Assembly (NCBI GenBank): GCA_020440405.1
Contig: JAGROF010000193.1
Coordinates: 1 to 12,937 of the forward strand
DNA length: 12,937 nucleotides
Direction: 5' to 3'
Source of the DNA: Chlamydiia bacterium
Lineage (GTDB): Bacteria > Chlamydiota > Chlamydiia > Chlamydiales > Simkaniaceae
The notes below the pieces were generated by a model, which saw only the letters and a list, made by a program, of their open reading frames with translations, was not told the DNA's origin and did not search any database. Position numbers and translations under genes: made by a program. Below are positions 1 through 6,806 of the stretch, piece after piece (the stretch's first letter is position 1; the number at the start of each line of letters is the position of its first letter).

Positions 1-311
1 TGGGTGAGAATCATCTCAAACCCTTTAGCCCAAGTTTGCGTTTCTTCAGAGGCTTGGTGGACAAAACTTAGAGCATTTTCAAAATTATCAAGAGGAGCTA
101 AGAACTCTCCAATCACATTTTCAACAGCAAAGCGGGTGGAGTCGTGTTTTTCTTTTTGCATCCGCTTCCGCGTATTTTCCATGTCTGCAAGTGTGCGAAG
201 GTATTTTTCTTGCTCTTCTTTAACTTGTTGTTTCAAAGTTTCAGTCTCATCGATTTCTTCAATGACCTCGTCCTTTTCTTCTGGCGCTTCCTTGTGCGGC
301 TCGTCTTCCAA
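1..311 (-). CDS. grpE: GrpE, nucleotide exchange factor for DnaK (partial, 5' part only)
   Basis: GrpE releases ADP from the chaperone DnaK in the cytoplasm. Translating the minus strand from 311 gives an acidic N-terminus (EDEPHKEAPEEKDE), a long charged coiled-coil stretch (LKQQVKEEQEKYLRTLADME) and then NTRKRMQKEKHDSTRFAVEN, IGEFLAPLDNFENAL, which are GrpE-type signatures around the helical bundle. About 103 codons are present; the C-terminal beta domain lies beyond the window edge. There is no ATG near the beginning; I chose TTG at 311-309 because AGGAG (319-323) sits 7 nt upstream and the acidic/coiled-coil head is kept. The Shine-Dalgarno overlaps the hrcA stop codon (322-324), so the two genes are cotranscribed and probably translationally coupled. 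In chlamydiae dnaK normally follows; it would lie outside this window. Identity is secure; the TTG start is likely but unproven. Confidence 0.9.
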   Translation of the reverse strand, partial: MEDEPHKEAPEEKDEVIEEIDETETLKQQVKEEQEKYLRTLADMENTRKRMQKEKHDSTRFAVENVIGEFLAPLDNFENALSFVHQASEETQTWAKGFEMILT

Positions 312-318
312 CTTTTGG

Positions 319-323
319 CTCCT
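319..323 (-). promoter_or_regulatory. Ribosome binding site that sets the grpE TTG start
   Basis: On the minus strand TAGGAG is followed by a 7-nt spacer (CCAAAAG) and TTG. The TAG of this string is the hrcA stop codon, so ribosomes finishing hrcA are placed directly on the grpE start. Confidence 0.7.
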
Positions 324-1464
324 AGGTTTTATCTTCAAGTTGTAATGGGTCTTCTTGCTCGATCATTTTTGGAGGAGCGGTTTGCATTTCAACTTGCTCA
401 GATTTTGGTTGTCGGTAGGTAATTTTATACTTATAAAGATTACGTGTCAGCACTTCACTTAAGATTTGTGAAAACACACGCAAAATTCCAAAGATTTTAG
501 GGTAGGGCATCCGAATCGGTCCTAAAATTCCAATCGCTCCCACAGGTTTTCCATGAATAAAGTAAGGAATCGCCACGATACTGCTTTGGTCCGTGGAAGC
601 TGAAGGATGATTGAGATCATCTCCAATCCAACACTTTAATCCGGCTTCCCGTGCACACCGTCCTAAAAGCTTCCGCATAAAAGAGGTGTTTTCAAAAATT
701 GAGAGGCCTGTGGCTAAAACTGTGGCGTCGCGGAATTCAGGGAAGCGGAGGAGTTTTGAAAACCCTGTCTTGTAAATATCTTCGGCGCTAAAATTTGAAT
801 ACCCCACAATATGGCGCATCATGACTTCATTATAAAAGGCGGAAGCAAGTTCTTCTTCTTGCGTGTTTAATTTCGGGCGGTCCAGCCCTGTCAGGCGGAA
901 ATGGAAATAACTTTCAATCCGCTTTAAAGAAAAACTGCTAAGCTTTTTGGACGTGTAAAGAGTTTCAGTATGAATCTGTCCAAAATCTGTAATGATGGCA
1001 ACGAGGCATCGCGTGGCATCAATTCCCATCACCTTGATGTCTGTAATGATGTCTTGATCAAAGCGGGGAGCAGATAGAAATACAGCCCCTTGTGTTAAAG
1101 AGCTTAAAAGTTCTGAGGCTTTTTGCAAATAGAAGGCAATTTCTCGGGTGTCTTGGTTAAGTTCTTTTTGAAGGAGTGCCAAATCTTTAGGATCGATCAT
1201 CTGGCTTTGAACATTGTGTTCTGCGTAGACGCGATAAGCTTTTGAGGTCGGAATGCGTCCTCCAGAAGCATGTTGCTGTTTTAAAAAGCCTTCTTTTTCA
1301 AGGTTAGCAAAGTAGTTGCGGATAGTCGCAGAGCTGATATGATCAAATCCCTGTTCCTTTAGGGTGTTTGAGCCGACCGGCTTGCCGGTAAGAAGATAGT
1401 GTTCGACAAGTCCCAAGAGGACTTCTCGTTCTCTTTCAGCGCGTTGCTTTCTTTTACCTGCCAT
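322..1464 (-). CDS. hrcA: Heat-inducible transcription repressor HrcA
   Basis: HrcA is the cytoplasmic repressor that binds CIRCE operators in front of the dnaK and groE operons and is released on heat shock. The 380-residue product has the N-terminal winged helix (residues about 10-80), with the family-typical SSATIRNYFANLEKEGFL and HASGGRIPTSKAYRVY segments, then the GAF-like and dimerisation regions. The C-terminal tail after LYKYKI (last ~33 residues, rich in Q, E, P and K) extends past the usual ~340-residue family length. Chlamydial HrcA proteins are known to carry such a tail, described as an inhibitory region; I infer this is its counterpart. The ATG at 1464 has AAGGAG (1476-1481) 11 nt upstream, a slightly long spacer. 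A CIRCE element upstream indicates autoregulation. grpE follows 10 nt after the stop. Identity is very secure. Confidence 0.97.
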   Translation of the reverse strand: MAGKRKQRAEREREVLLGLVEHYLLTGKPVGSNTLKEQGFDHISSATIRNYFANLEKEGFLKQQHASGGRIPTSKAYRVYAEHNVQSQMIDPKDLALLQKELNQDTREIAFYLQKASELLSSLTQGAVFLSAPRFDQDIITDIKVMGIDATRCLVAIITDFGQIHTETLYTSKKLSSFSLKRIESYFHFRLTGLDRPKLNTQEEELASAFYNEVMMRHIVGYSNFSAEDIYKTGFSKLLRFPEFRDATVLATGLSIFENTSFMRKLLGRCAREAGLKCWIGDDLNHPSASTDQSSIVAIPYFIHGKPVGAIGILGPIRMPYPKIFGILRVFSQILSEVLTRNLYKYKITYRQPKSEQVEMQTAPPKMIEQEDPLQLEDKT

Positions 1465-1480
1465 CTTCTAGCAAACTCCT

Positions 1481-1498
1481 TATCTTAGTGCTAAGATA
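1481..1498. repeat. 18-bp palindrome resembling a second CIRCE half-site, abutting the hrcA Shine-Dalgarno
   Basis: The sequence TATCTTAG-TG-CTAAGATA has perfect 8-bp arms around a 2-base centre. Read on the minus strand it contains TTAGCACT, eight of nine bases of the left CIRCE arm; on the plus strand it contains AGTGCTAA, eight of nine bases of the right arm. Its edge overlaps the first base of the hrcA AAGGAG. It lacks the 9-bp spacer of a true CIRCE, so HrcA binding is only a suggestion; an mRNA hairpin beside the ribosome binding site is the alternative. Confidence 0.5.
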
Positions 1499-1528
1499 TC
1501 ATAAAGGAGGCCCTCTGGCAACTAAAAT

Positions 1529-1555
1529 CTAGCACTCACGTATATTAAGTGCTTG
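1529..1555. promoter_or_regulatory. CIRCE operator (HrcA binding site) of the hrcA-grpE operon
   Basis: Consensus CIRCE is TTAGCACTC-N9-GAGTGCTAA. The plus strand reads CTAGCACTC (1529-1537), exactly nine bases, then AAGTGCTTG (1547-1555): 8/9 and 6/9 matches, with the core AGCACT/AGTGCT perfectly inverted. It lies 65 bp upstream of the hrcA ATG and about 14 bp downstream of the predicted transcription start, a position where bound HrcA would block the operon. The degenerate right arm suggests moderate affinity. Confidence 0.88.
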
Positions 1556-1575
1556 AAATGGATTTTAAGATGTTA

Positions 1576-1604
1576 ATTATAAATAACTTATTCAAGTACT
1601 TCAA
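1576..1604 (-). promoter_or_regulatory. Predicted sigma70-type promoter of the hrcA-grpE operon
   Basis: On the minus strand TTGAAG (1604-1599), a 17-bp spacer and TATAAT (1581-1576) form a promoter with a perfect -10 and a 4/6 -35. The expected start is near 1569, upstream of the CIRCE element. The -35 and part of the spacer lie inside the last codons of the glutamate dehydrogenase gene, so the heat-shock operon can be driven independently although its neighbour points the same way. Confidence 0.6.
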
Positions 1605-4600
1605 AGGTGTGTTTTTTCAAAGAAGCGGAGGTGATATTGGGATCAGAAGCAATAATGGGAAGGACATCCACAATCGAAGGCGACCAGCGGAGCCCCTTCT
1701 TATAGACAAGGCGAGACGCCAAAAAGCAGGCAATGATCGCTTTTTTATGGATGGTTGGAAGGTCTTGAATCACTCGGTCCCGGTACTTATCCGCAAGAAG
1801 CGGGGGACAAAAATTAAGAAGCGCTTTCACAAGAGGATCGTCGGGGTGGGAGGCTAAAGGTAAAGCCTCAAGGTAATCCAAAAGCTCGTAAGTATAGGTA
1901 TTAATCCTTTCGGAAATCTTATCAGAAAGATCTGCGAGGTGCTCTCCAGTTTCATCTCGTGAGCGGAGAAGAAGTTCCGCTTCGTCTCGTGCTTTCTCCT
2001 CGATAATCCCAAGAATCTGTGGCATAAGCTGAGTTTTTTCTTGCAAAAACTCCTCTTCTGTCATGGTAAGTCCTGCAAGGATTTCCATAGAAGAGCAGAT
2101 CACGCCCCCCTTATTCGCGGAGCTATCTTTAATGATGATGACGCCAAGCTTTTCGAGCTCTTGCCGTGCATCGGGAGTTAAATACAGGTTGGCTCCTTCG
2201 ACAATGGCTCTTGAAGAGGGTTTTCCTTTCACAAGGAAATCTTGGTAATTTAAGCCATTAAGGGTGCGTGGACGTCCGCCAGCAGGAATAAAAATGTCAC
2301 ATTGCACTTGGTGGAGATTGTGACGGAAGAGGTGGTTCATGTCGCTTCCAGACAACCACTTCTCGACTAGCTTTCCCTTTTCTTTTTTCCAACAAAGGGT
2401 TTTTTGAGCAAAAGCTGTCTGTTCCTTTTTGGTTTGAAGATCAAGAAGAAAGCCTCCATCATTGAGCTTTTTGGGAGGGTAAGAGGCTAAGGGCTTCACG
2501 TCTTTAAAGAGGTCAGCCAAGATCGAGAGGTCCAGTCCCTTAGGATCAAAAATCGTTCCCGAAACGTCAGTAATTGCTAAGAGGCGTGCGGTATTTGGAA
2601 AATACTTGTAGAGGTTCAAGATTTGGTTGCCGGCAACATCTCCATCAGGACCTCCTGAGATTTTGACCGTGAAAGGATCTTTTTTAGGGTCAATCCCAAG
2701 ATAGCGGAGGACTTCTTCCATGCACACATTGACACCTAGAGAGGTGACTCCATACTCTTTATGGTTGATCCCCACCTTGGGCTTACTCGAGATAAAGGCC
2801 ACGCCAGGTTTATATCCACACAATTTACAACAGTTTGCAATCCATTCAATCATGACGTTATGCATATTCTCATCGGGGCCTAGGTAGATGTATTCGGGTT
2901 TTTTCCAGTAGTCAATGATATGCTTTGCCTTTAAGGTACCGTCATCTAGGCAATTGATGAGTGTGAGGAAACTATGAATATAGGCTCTTTGTGTTTGATA
3001 GAGATATTCAATTTTTTGCTCTTTTTTATAGGCATTGAGGGTTTCTTCGATGGCATGCTCTTCAAGGCCTGCTGAGATGAGTTCTTTTCGGTAGATTTGC
3101 ACTTCTGTTAATAATTGATCGTAGGGTTCTAAGAAAATAACTCCCTTAGATCCTCCTTCTGGGATATCTTTGTTTTTCTTCTGTTGGGTGTACGCCAAGT
3201 TGTAACACTCTGAAAACACATTATTTCGCTCGATCACCATCTGCTCGTACCTTTGAGGGAAAACCGTGCGGAGTCCTCCTCTTGAAAGGTCTTTGAAACG
3301 GATGTGGAATCCTATAAAGTGCATCCCTTGCATAAAGAAAATGCCATAGGGGAGTTCAGGAAACTTTTCTCGCCTGTTGTAGGGGACATAATTGAGATAT
3401 TTGGGATCTAGACGAAAACAAAAAGCGCTTTTGTTATTGCGGTAGAAATTGTTCTTGAGGCAGTAGTCGACGAAGTGCATCGCTTGTTTCAGGATATTTT
3501 TACGTCGGGTATCATAGAGTTCATTTCCAGTATCGAGGTGGTTGACGAGCATCATAAATTTTTCCCTTGTCCGACGGTATTCATCGGGATTCTGATGCTC
3601 GGGATGAAATTTTTGCTCGAACGCCTTACAAATCTGAAGGGTCAATTCCGGATGGCGGCTGAGCGCTTCGAGGACATTGCTCAGCGTGTACAGGTTGAGG
3701 TCGGCGTGCACGAGTGTTTGATGCACAAAGCTGGCCATAGCTCTTAAAAGATTCCCGATGTTTCCCCTCAGTAGCCCGGGTTCGACGAAGACTTTTTCGA
3801 TTTCGTCCCCGTCCGGAAAGTACTTTAGTGTGACTAGTTCTTGGAGAAAATCGTGGATATCTGCTTCTTCCCATGCTGCTTTTCCCTTGATTCCATGTAG
3901 TCCTAATGACATGATTAAGATGCTGTTATTGCTATACGGGTCGGCGTAGGATGCCGTAACCCGCATGATTTTTAACTTGTGACGAAAAATCATTTTTGCC
4001 AGGCGGAATAGAAAACGGTGTTTCGGTGTATTCCTCCATGCTAAAACAATCTGAACAGAGGGAGTTTCTCCCTTTGTCTTTTTCCAGTCCTCATTATAAC
4101 GGATCTCATATTGACAGTAGTCACGTGAGCGAGCACGATGAAACATGTGGAGGGCTAAGACGAGGCGTTCATTCGAAAGGGAGCGGAGAAAAAGAGGGTC
4201 AATCGCGCAGACAAGATGCTCATAGTCTTTTTCTGTAATCTCTCCATCAATCTCTTGGAGAGCTTCATAGATTTCACGGCTGCGTTCTTTAGTGAGGATA
4301 TCGGCAGCTGTTTTCGGTTTTTGCTCTTCGTAAGAAGTAAAATAGACCCGCGCAATAATCAGCCGTTTTTTAATTCCCGGGAAAGGGGGAGGTTTGTCTG
4401 AAATAAACGTATGGTAGTTCTTGATTCCATAGAGGTTAAAATGTTTCAAAATTTTCATATCGACGTCAGGGGAGTCAAGAATCAAGACAAAAGCTTCATT
4501 CTTGAGCGTGATCTGGCAGTAATAGTCGAGAAGGGGGAATCCCATAAGGTAATGAGCAATCAACATATACTGTTCAGGTTCAATCTCTTCAAAAAAACCA

Positions 4601-4707
4601 TCCGGCATATGTTCTTGAAGCCAAACGTAGTACTCTTCGAATTGCTCCTTTTCGAATTGGACTGCCTTTTCTTTCGACAGTTTATCTTCTTTCTTGGGTC
4701 TTTTCAT
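1588..4707 (-). CDS. NAD-specific glutamate dehydrogenase, large (~115 kDa) type
   Basis: It oxidatively deaminates glutamate to 2-oxoglutarate and ammonium with NAD, feeding the TCA cycle from amino acids. At 1039 residues it matches the ~115-kDa branch of large GDHs rather than the 1500-1600-residue bacterial GDH180 form or the common ~450-residue enzymes. The N-terminal ~430 residues are the poorly conserved regulatory part. The catalytic domain then shows GFHIRFKDLSRGGLRTV (466-482), the substrate-lysine motif PEGGSKG (516-522), the dinucleotide-binding GGPDGDVAGN (685-694), FIPAGGRPRTLNG (806-818), VEGANLYLTP (836-845) and DSSANKGGVICSSMEILAG (861-879). The ATG at 4707 has GGAG 4 nt upstream. 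No signal peptide or membrane segment is visible, so it is cytoplasmic. A perfect TTGACA lies at 4745-4750 on the minus strand, but a matching -10 is weak. Family call is firm; allosteric control cannot be read from sequence. Confidence 0.9.
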   Translation of the reverse strand: MKRPKKEDKLSKEKAVQFEKEQFEEYYVWLQEHMPDGFFEEIEPEQYMLIAHYLMGFPLLDYYCQITLKNEAFVLILDSPDVDMKILKHFNLYGIKNYHTFISDKPPPFPGIKKRLIIARVYFTSYEEQKPKTAADILTKERSREIYEALQEIDGEITEKDYEHLVCAIDPLFLRSLSNERLVLALHMFHRARSRDYCQYEIRYNEDWKKTKGETPSVQIVLAWRNTPKHRFLFRLAKMIFRHKLKIMRVTASYADPYSNNSILIMSLGLHGIKGKAAWEEADIHDFLQELVTLKYFPDGDEIEKVFVEPGLLRGNIGNLLRAMASFVHQTLVHADLNLYTLSNVLEALSRHPELTLQICKAFEQKFHPEHQNPDEYRRTREKFMMLVNHLDTGNELYDTRRKNILKQAMHFVDYCLKNNFYRNNKSAFCFRLDPKYLNYVPYNRREKFPELPYGIFFMQGMHFIGFHIRFKDLSRGGLRTVFPQRYEQMVIERNNVFSECYNLAYTQQKKNKDIPEGGSKGVIFLEPYDQLLTEVQIYRKELISAGLEEHAIEETLNAYKKEQKIEYLYQTQRAYIHSFLTLINCLDDGTLKAKHIIDYWKKPEYIYLGPDENMHNVMIEWIANCCKLCGYKPGVAFISSKPKVGINHKEYGVTSLGVNVCMEEVLRYLGIDPKKDPFTVKISGGPDGDVAGNQILNLYKYFPNTARLLAITDVSGTIFDPKGLDLSILADLFKDVKPLASYPPKKLNDGGFLLDLQTKKEQTAFAQKTLCWKKEKGKLVEKWLSGSDMNHLFRHNLHQVQCDIFIPAGGRPRTLNGLNYQDFLVKGKPSSRAIVEGANLYLTPDARQELEKLGVIIIKDSSANKGGVICSSMEILAGLTMTEEEFLQEKTQLMPQILGIIEEKARDEAELLLRSRDETGEHLADLSDKISERINTYTYELLDYLEALPLASHPDDPLVKALLNFCPPLLADKYRDRVIQDLPTIHKKAIIACFLASRLVYKKGLRWSPSIVDVLPIIASDPNITSASLKKHTFEVLE

Positions 4708-4826
4708 CCCACTCCATTTAGAATCAATGTATTGTGTGGCAGTGTGTCAAGATCTATCGCCCCCACAGCCTCACCATACAATGTCTGCTCTTTTTTCAAA
4801 ATGGTCTAATGAGGGTAGACTTTTAG

Positions 4827-5486
4827 GTGACTGATTGGGTATCCTTTAATGTAGGTATGAATATTCAAGTCCTAGATAGACAAAATCAAATTTTATTCTT
4901 TTGGTTCGGCAAGCTCAGTGAAGAAACTCAGTGGGATGCGGACAAGTCTAAGCTGTGGTTTTCCTCAAGTGAAGAGTTAGATAGAGAAATTCAAGAGACT
5001 TTTGGAGAAGATATTGAGCGCGCAGCTTCGGGAGATTACCAAGGTTGGGAAAATACCCCGCGAGGAAGGCTTGCTCTTATTCTTTTGCTCGACCAGTTTC
5101 CTCGAAATGTTTTTCGAGGGACTCCCCAAGCGTATCAGTTTGATGCCCGTGCCCAAAAACTTTCCCTTGAGGGAATTGCTCACGGCCAAGACCAAGAGCT
5201 TTATCCCATTGAAAGGCAATTCTTTTATCTTCCTTTGATGCATGCAGAAAGCTTAGAGCATCAGCTCCTCTCCCTCTTTGTTTTTCAAAAGCTGACGCAG
5301 GAAGTCGACCCTTCCATTCGGGAGCATTTTTCTCTTACCGAAGGGTATGCGAAGCACCACTTTGAGACGGTGAGGACCTATGGACGGTTTCCCCACCGCA
5401 ATGCCATCTTAGAACGCGTCAATACTCAAGAGGAAGCAGCCTATTTGGCAGCATCTTCTGAGACCTACGGCCAGACCAAAAAATAA
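4827..5486 (+). CDS. DUF924 family protein
   Basis: This is a conserved bacterial protein of unknown biochemical function with an all-helical, TPR-like fold. Family hallmarks are visible: FFWFG near the N-terminus (24-28), the arginine-rich LILLLDQFPRNVFRG (84-98), QFFYLPLMHAESLEHQ (131-146) and the C-terminal HFETVRTYGRFPHRNAILER (178-197). The length of 219 residues is near the family norm of about 185-210. The start is uncertain: GTG at 4827 gives this length with GAGGG about 11 nt upstream, whereas ATG at 4857 gives 209 residues beginning MNIQVLDR, closer to family N-termini but with AGG almost touching the start. It is divergent from the glutamate dehydrogenase gene (119-bp gap) and ends 6 bp from the converging ATPase gene. 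No membrane segment is seen, and context gives no clear functional hint. Confidence 0.85.
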   Translation: MTDWVSFNVGMNIQVLDRQNQILFFWFGKLSEETQWDADKSKLWFSSSEELDREIQETFGEDIERAASGDYQGWENTPRGRLALILLLDQFPRNVFRGTPQAYQFDARAQKLSLEGIAHGQDQELYPIERQFFYLPLMHAESLEHQLLSLFVFQKLTQEVDPSIREHFSLTEGYAKHHFETVRTYGRFPHRNAILERVNTQEEAAYLAASSETYGQTKK

Positions 5487-5492
5487 CTGAGA

Positions 5493-6722
5493 TTATCTCC
5501 AGACCGATTGGATAGGAAGAGCAAAGAGATCTGGGCCAAAAGAAAGAGAAGATTCTCCTCTATATAAGACGATGCCGCGCTTAAATTGATTAGGGTAGTC
5601 CTTTGCAAACTTTTTGATCACTTTGAAATTCTCTGGTTTAACGGTTTCGCTCGATTTGATTTCAATAGCAACGATTTCTTTGCGAGGGCCTTCAATAGTC
5701 AGGTCGATCTCGTTTCCTACATGATCTCGATAAAAATAAAGCTTATAGTGAGGGGTATTCCAGGAAAGTTGCTTTTGAATCTCAACTACGATGAAATTTT
5801 CAATCAGACTTCCAAGAAGCGTTTGGGATAAGTTGAGATCTGTTGAGGAAAGTCCCAGAAGATGGCATAAAATCCCAGTGTCATTGAAATAGACTTTTGG
5901 TGATTTTGTGAGGCGCTTTCCTTGATTTGTAAACCAAGGCGGAAGAAGGTGGATCGTAAAGAGGGTTTGCATGTATTGGAGATATCGAATAAGAGTAGAG
6001 CGGGGAATGTTGCAAGCAGAAGATAGGTTTGTGTAATTGAGAAGAGAGCCTGGACGTGTTGCAATAAGTTCAAGAAGGTTTGGGAGTTCTGAGAGCTTTT
6101 CGATTTGAGCCAGATCTCGGACATCTTTGTCCAAAATAGCCTGCAAGTAACTATTACACCAAGTGGAGCGTTCGGAATCATTTTCTAAGGTTTGCATTGT
6201 AGGAAAGCCTCCTACGAGGATTTTGTGGAAAAGTTTATTAAATGAAAGGAGTGAACTTTCAAGTGGGGGAAACTCATCCATAAAACATGTTTCAAGAAAC
6301 TTTTCAGGTTTGCCTAATAGCTCTCCTTGAGAAAGAGGCCAAAGATGGTAGATGACCATTCTCCCAGCTAGGGAATCGCCTAGATTAGGAAGAGTTAGAG
6401 GATTTGCAGAGCCTGTCAGAAGAAACATTCCATTATGTCGATTTTCATCAATTTCAAGTTTCATTGGAATAAAAAGATCAGGGGCTCTTTGGACTTCATC
6501 AAGGGTGAGGGGTGGGGTGTGTTGTTTAAAAAATTGATCGGGAGATTCTTTAGCAGAGCGTAGAGTCAAGAGGTTATCAAGGGAATAATAGCTTCTCTCT
6601 TGTTGGTTTTTAAGAGAGCGAACAAGTGTTGTTTTTCCACTTTGACGTCCTCCAAGAACAAGAGTAGCGGGACTAAATTTAAGAGAGTTGCGTAGCTTTT
6701 CTTCTAAAAATCTTCGGTACAT
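5493..6722 (-). CDS. AAA ATPase with DUF4143 domain
   Basis: A 409-residue ATPase of the ATP-binding AAA_14/DUF4143 family, widespread in bacteria and archaea with no settled function. Walker A is GGRQSGKT (24-31), Walker B LTLDEV (72-77, D75/E76), sensor-like TGSAN (103-107), and a possible arginine finger in GR (120-121). A winged-helix-like segment follows (about 227-262, LLNYTNLSSACNIPRSTLIRYLQYM). The C-terminus has a PD-(D/E)xK-like core, GNEID (336-340) then AIEIKSS (352-358), so D340, E354 and K356 could form a nuclease-like site. These genes are often patchily distributed and transferred. The ATG at 6722 has no Shine-Dalgarno; a promoter appears to end at the start codon, suggesting a leaderless message. 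It is tail to tail with the DUF924 gene and sits in a symmetric operator. By eye it is more AT-rich than its neighbours. Confidence 0.92.
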   Translation of the reverse strand: MYRRFLEEKLRNSLKFSPATLVLGGRQSGKTTLVRSLKNQQERSYYSLDNLLTLRSAKESPDQFFKQHTPPLTLDEVQRAPDLFIPMKLEIDENRHNGMFLLTGSANPLTLPNLGDSLAGRMVIYHLWPLSQGELLGKPEKFLETCFMDEFPPLESSLLSFNKLFHKILVGGFPTMQTLENDSERSTWCNSYLQAILDKDVRDLAQIEKLSELPNLLELIATRPGSLLNYTNLSSACNIPRSTLIRYLQYMQTLFTIHLLPPWFTNQGKRLTKSPKVYFNDTGILCHLLGLSSTDLNLSQTLLGSLIENFIVVEIQKQLSWNTPHYKLYFYRDHVGNEIDLTIEGPRKEIVAIEIKSSETVKPENFKVIKKFAKDYPNQFKRGIVLYRGESSLSFGPDLFALPIQSVWR

Positions 6723-6724
6723 AT

Positions 6725-6779
6725 TTACATATTAACCATTGAGTGGTTTAAAATCAACCATTGAGTGGTTAATATGTAA
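6725..6779. promoter_or_regulatory. 55-bp double-palindrome operator in front of the DUF4143 ATPase gene
   Basis: Two identical 15-mers, AACCATTGAGTGGTT, lie at 6734-6748 and 6756-6770, a 22-bp period or about two helical turns. Each is itself an inverted repeat (AACCA/TGGTT). The pair is enclosed by a perfect 14-bp inverted repeat, TTACATATTAACCA (6725-6738) and TGGTTAATATGTAA (6766-6779). The element begins 2 bp before the ATPase start codon and contains its predicted promoter. The form is that of tandem operators for a dimeric repressor; which protein binds is unknown. Confidence 0.8.
6729..6757 (-). promoter_or_regulatory. Predicted leaderless promoter of the DUF4143 ATPase gene
   Basis: On the minus strand TTGATT (6757-6752), 17 bp and TAATAT (6734-6729) give a 4/6 and 4/6 promoter with ideal spacing. 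The -10 ends 6 nt before the A of the ATG, so transcription would start at or next to the start codon; this fits the missing Shine-Dalgarno. One 15-bp operator copy occupies almost the whole -35/-10 spacer. Confidence 0.5.
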
Positions 6780-6806
6780 TATTTTTTACAAGTGACTTGA
6801 TATAAG

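Noticed and set aside
4722..4750. Possible promoter for the glutamate dehydrogenase gene: a perfect TTGACA at 4745-4750 on the minus strand.
   Set aside because: At 17 bp the -10 position reads TTGATT, a poor match, and other spacings give nothing better. Too weak to list as a promoter.
4777..4782. TACAAT on the plus strand as the -10 of the DUF924 gene.
   Set aside because: No acceptable -35 lies 16-18 bp upstream; the sequence there is C-rich.
6788..6799. Small palindrome CAAGTGACTTG just after the metal ATPase stop codon, considered as a terminator.
   Set aside because: The arms are 5 bp with a one-base centre, which cannot fold as an RNA hairpin, and the A/T run is not a clean U-tract in the right place.
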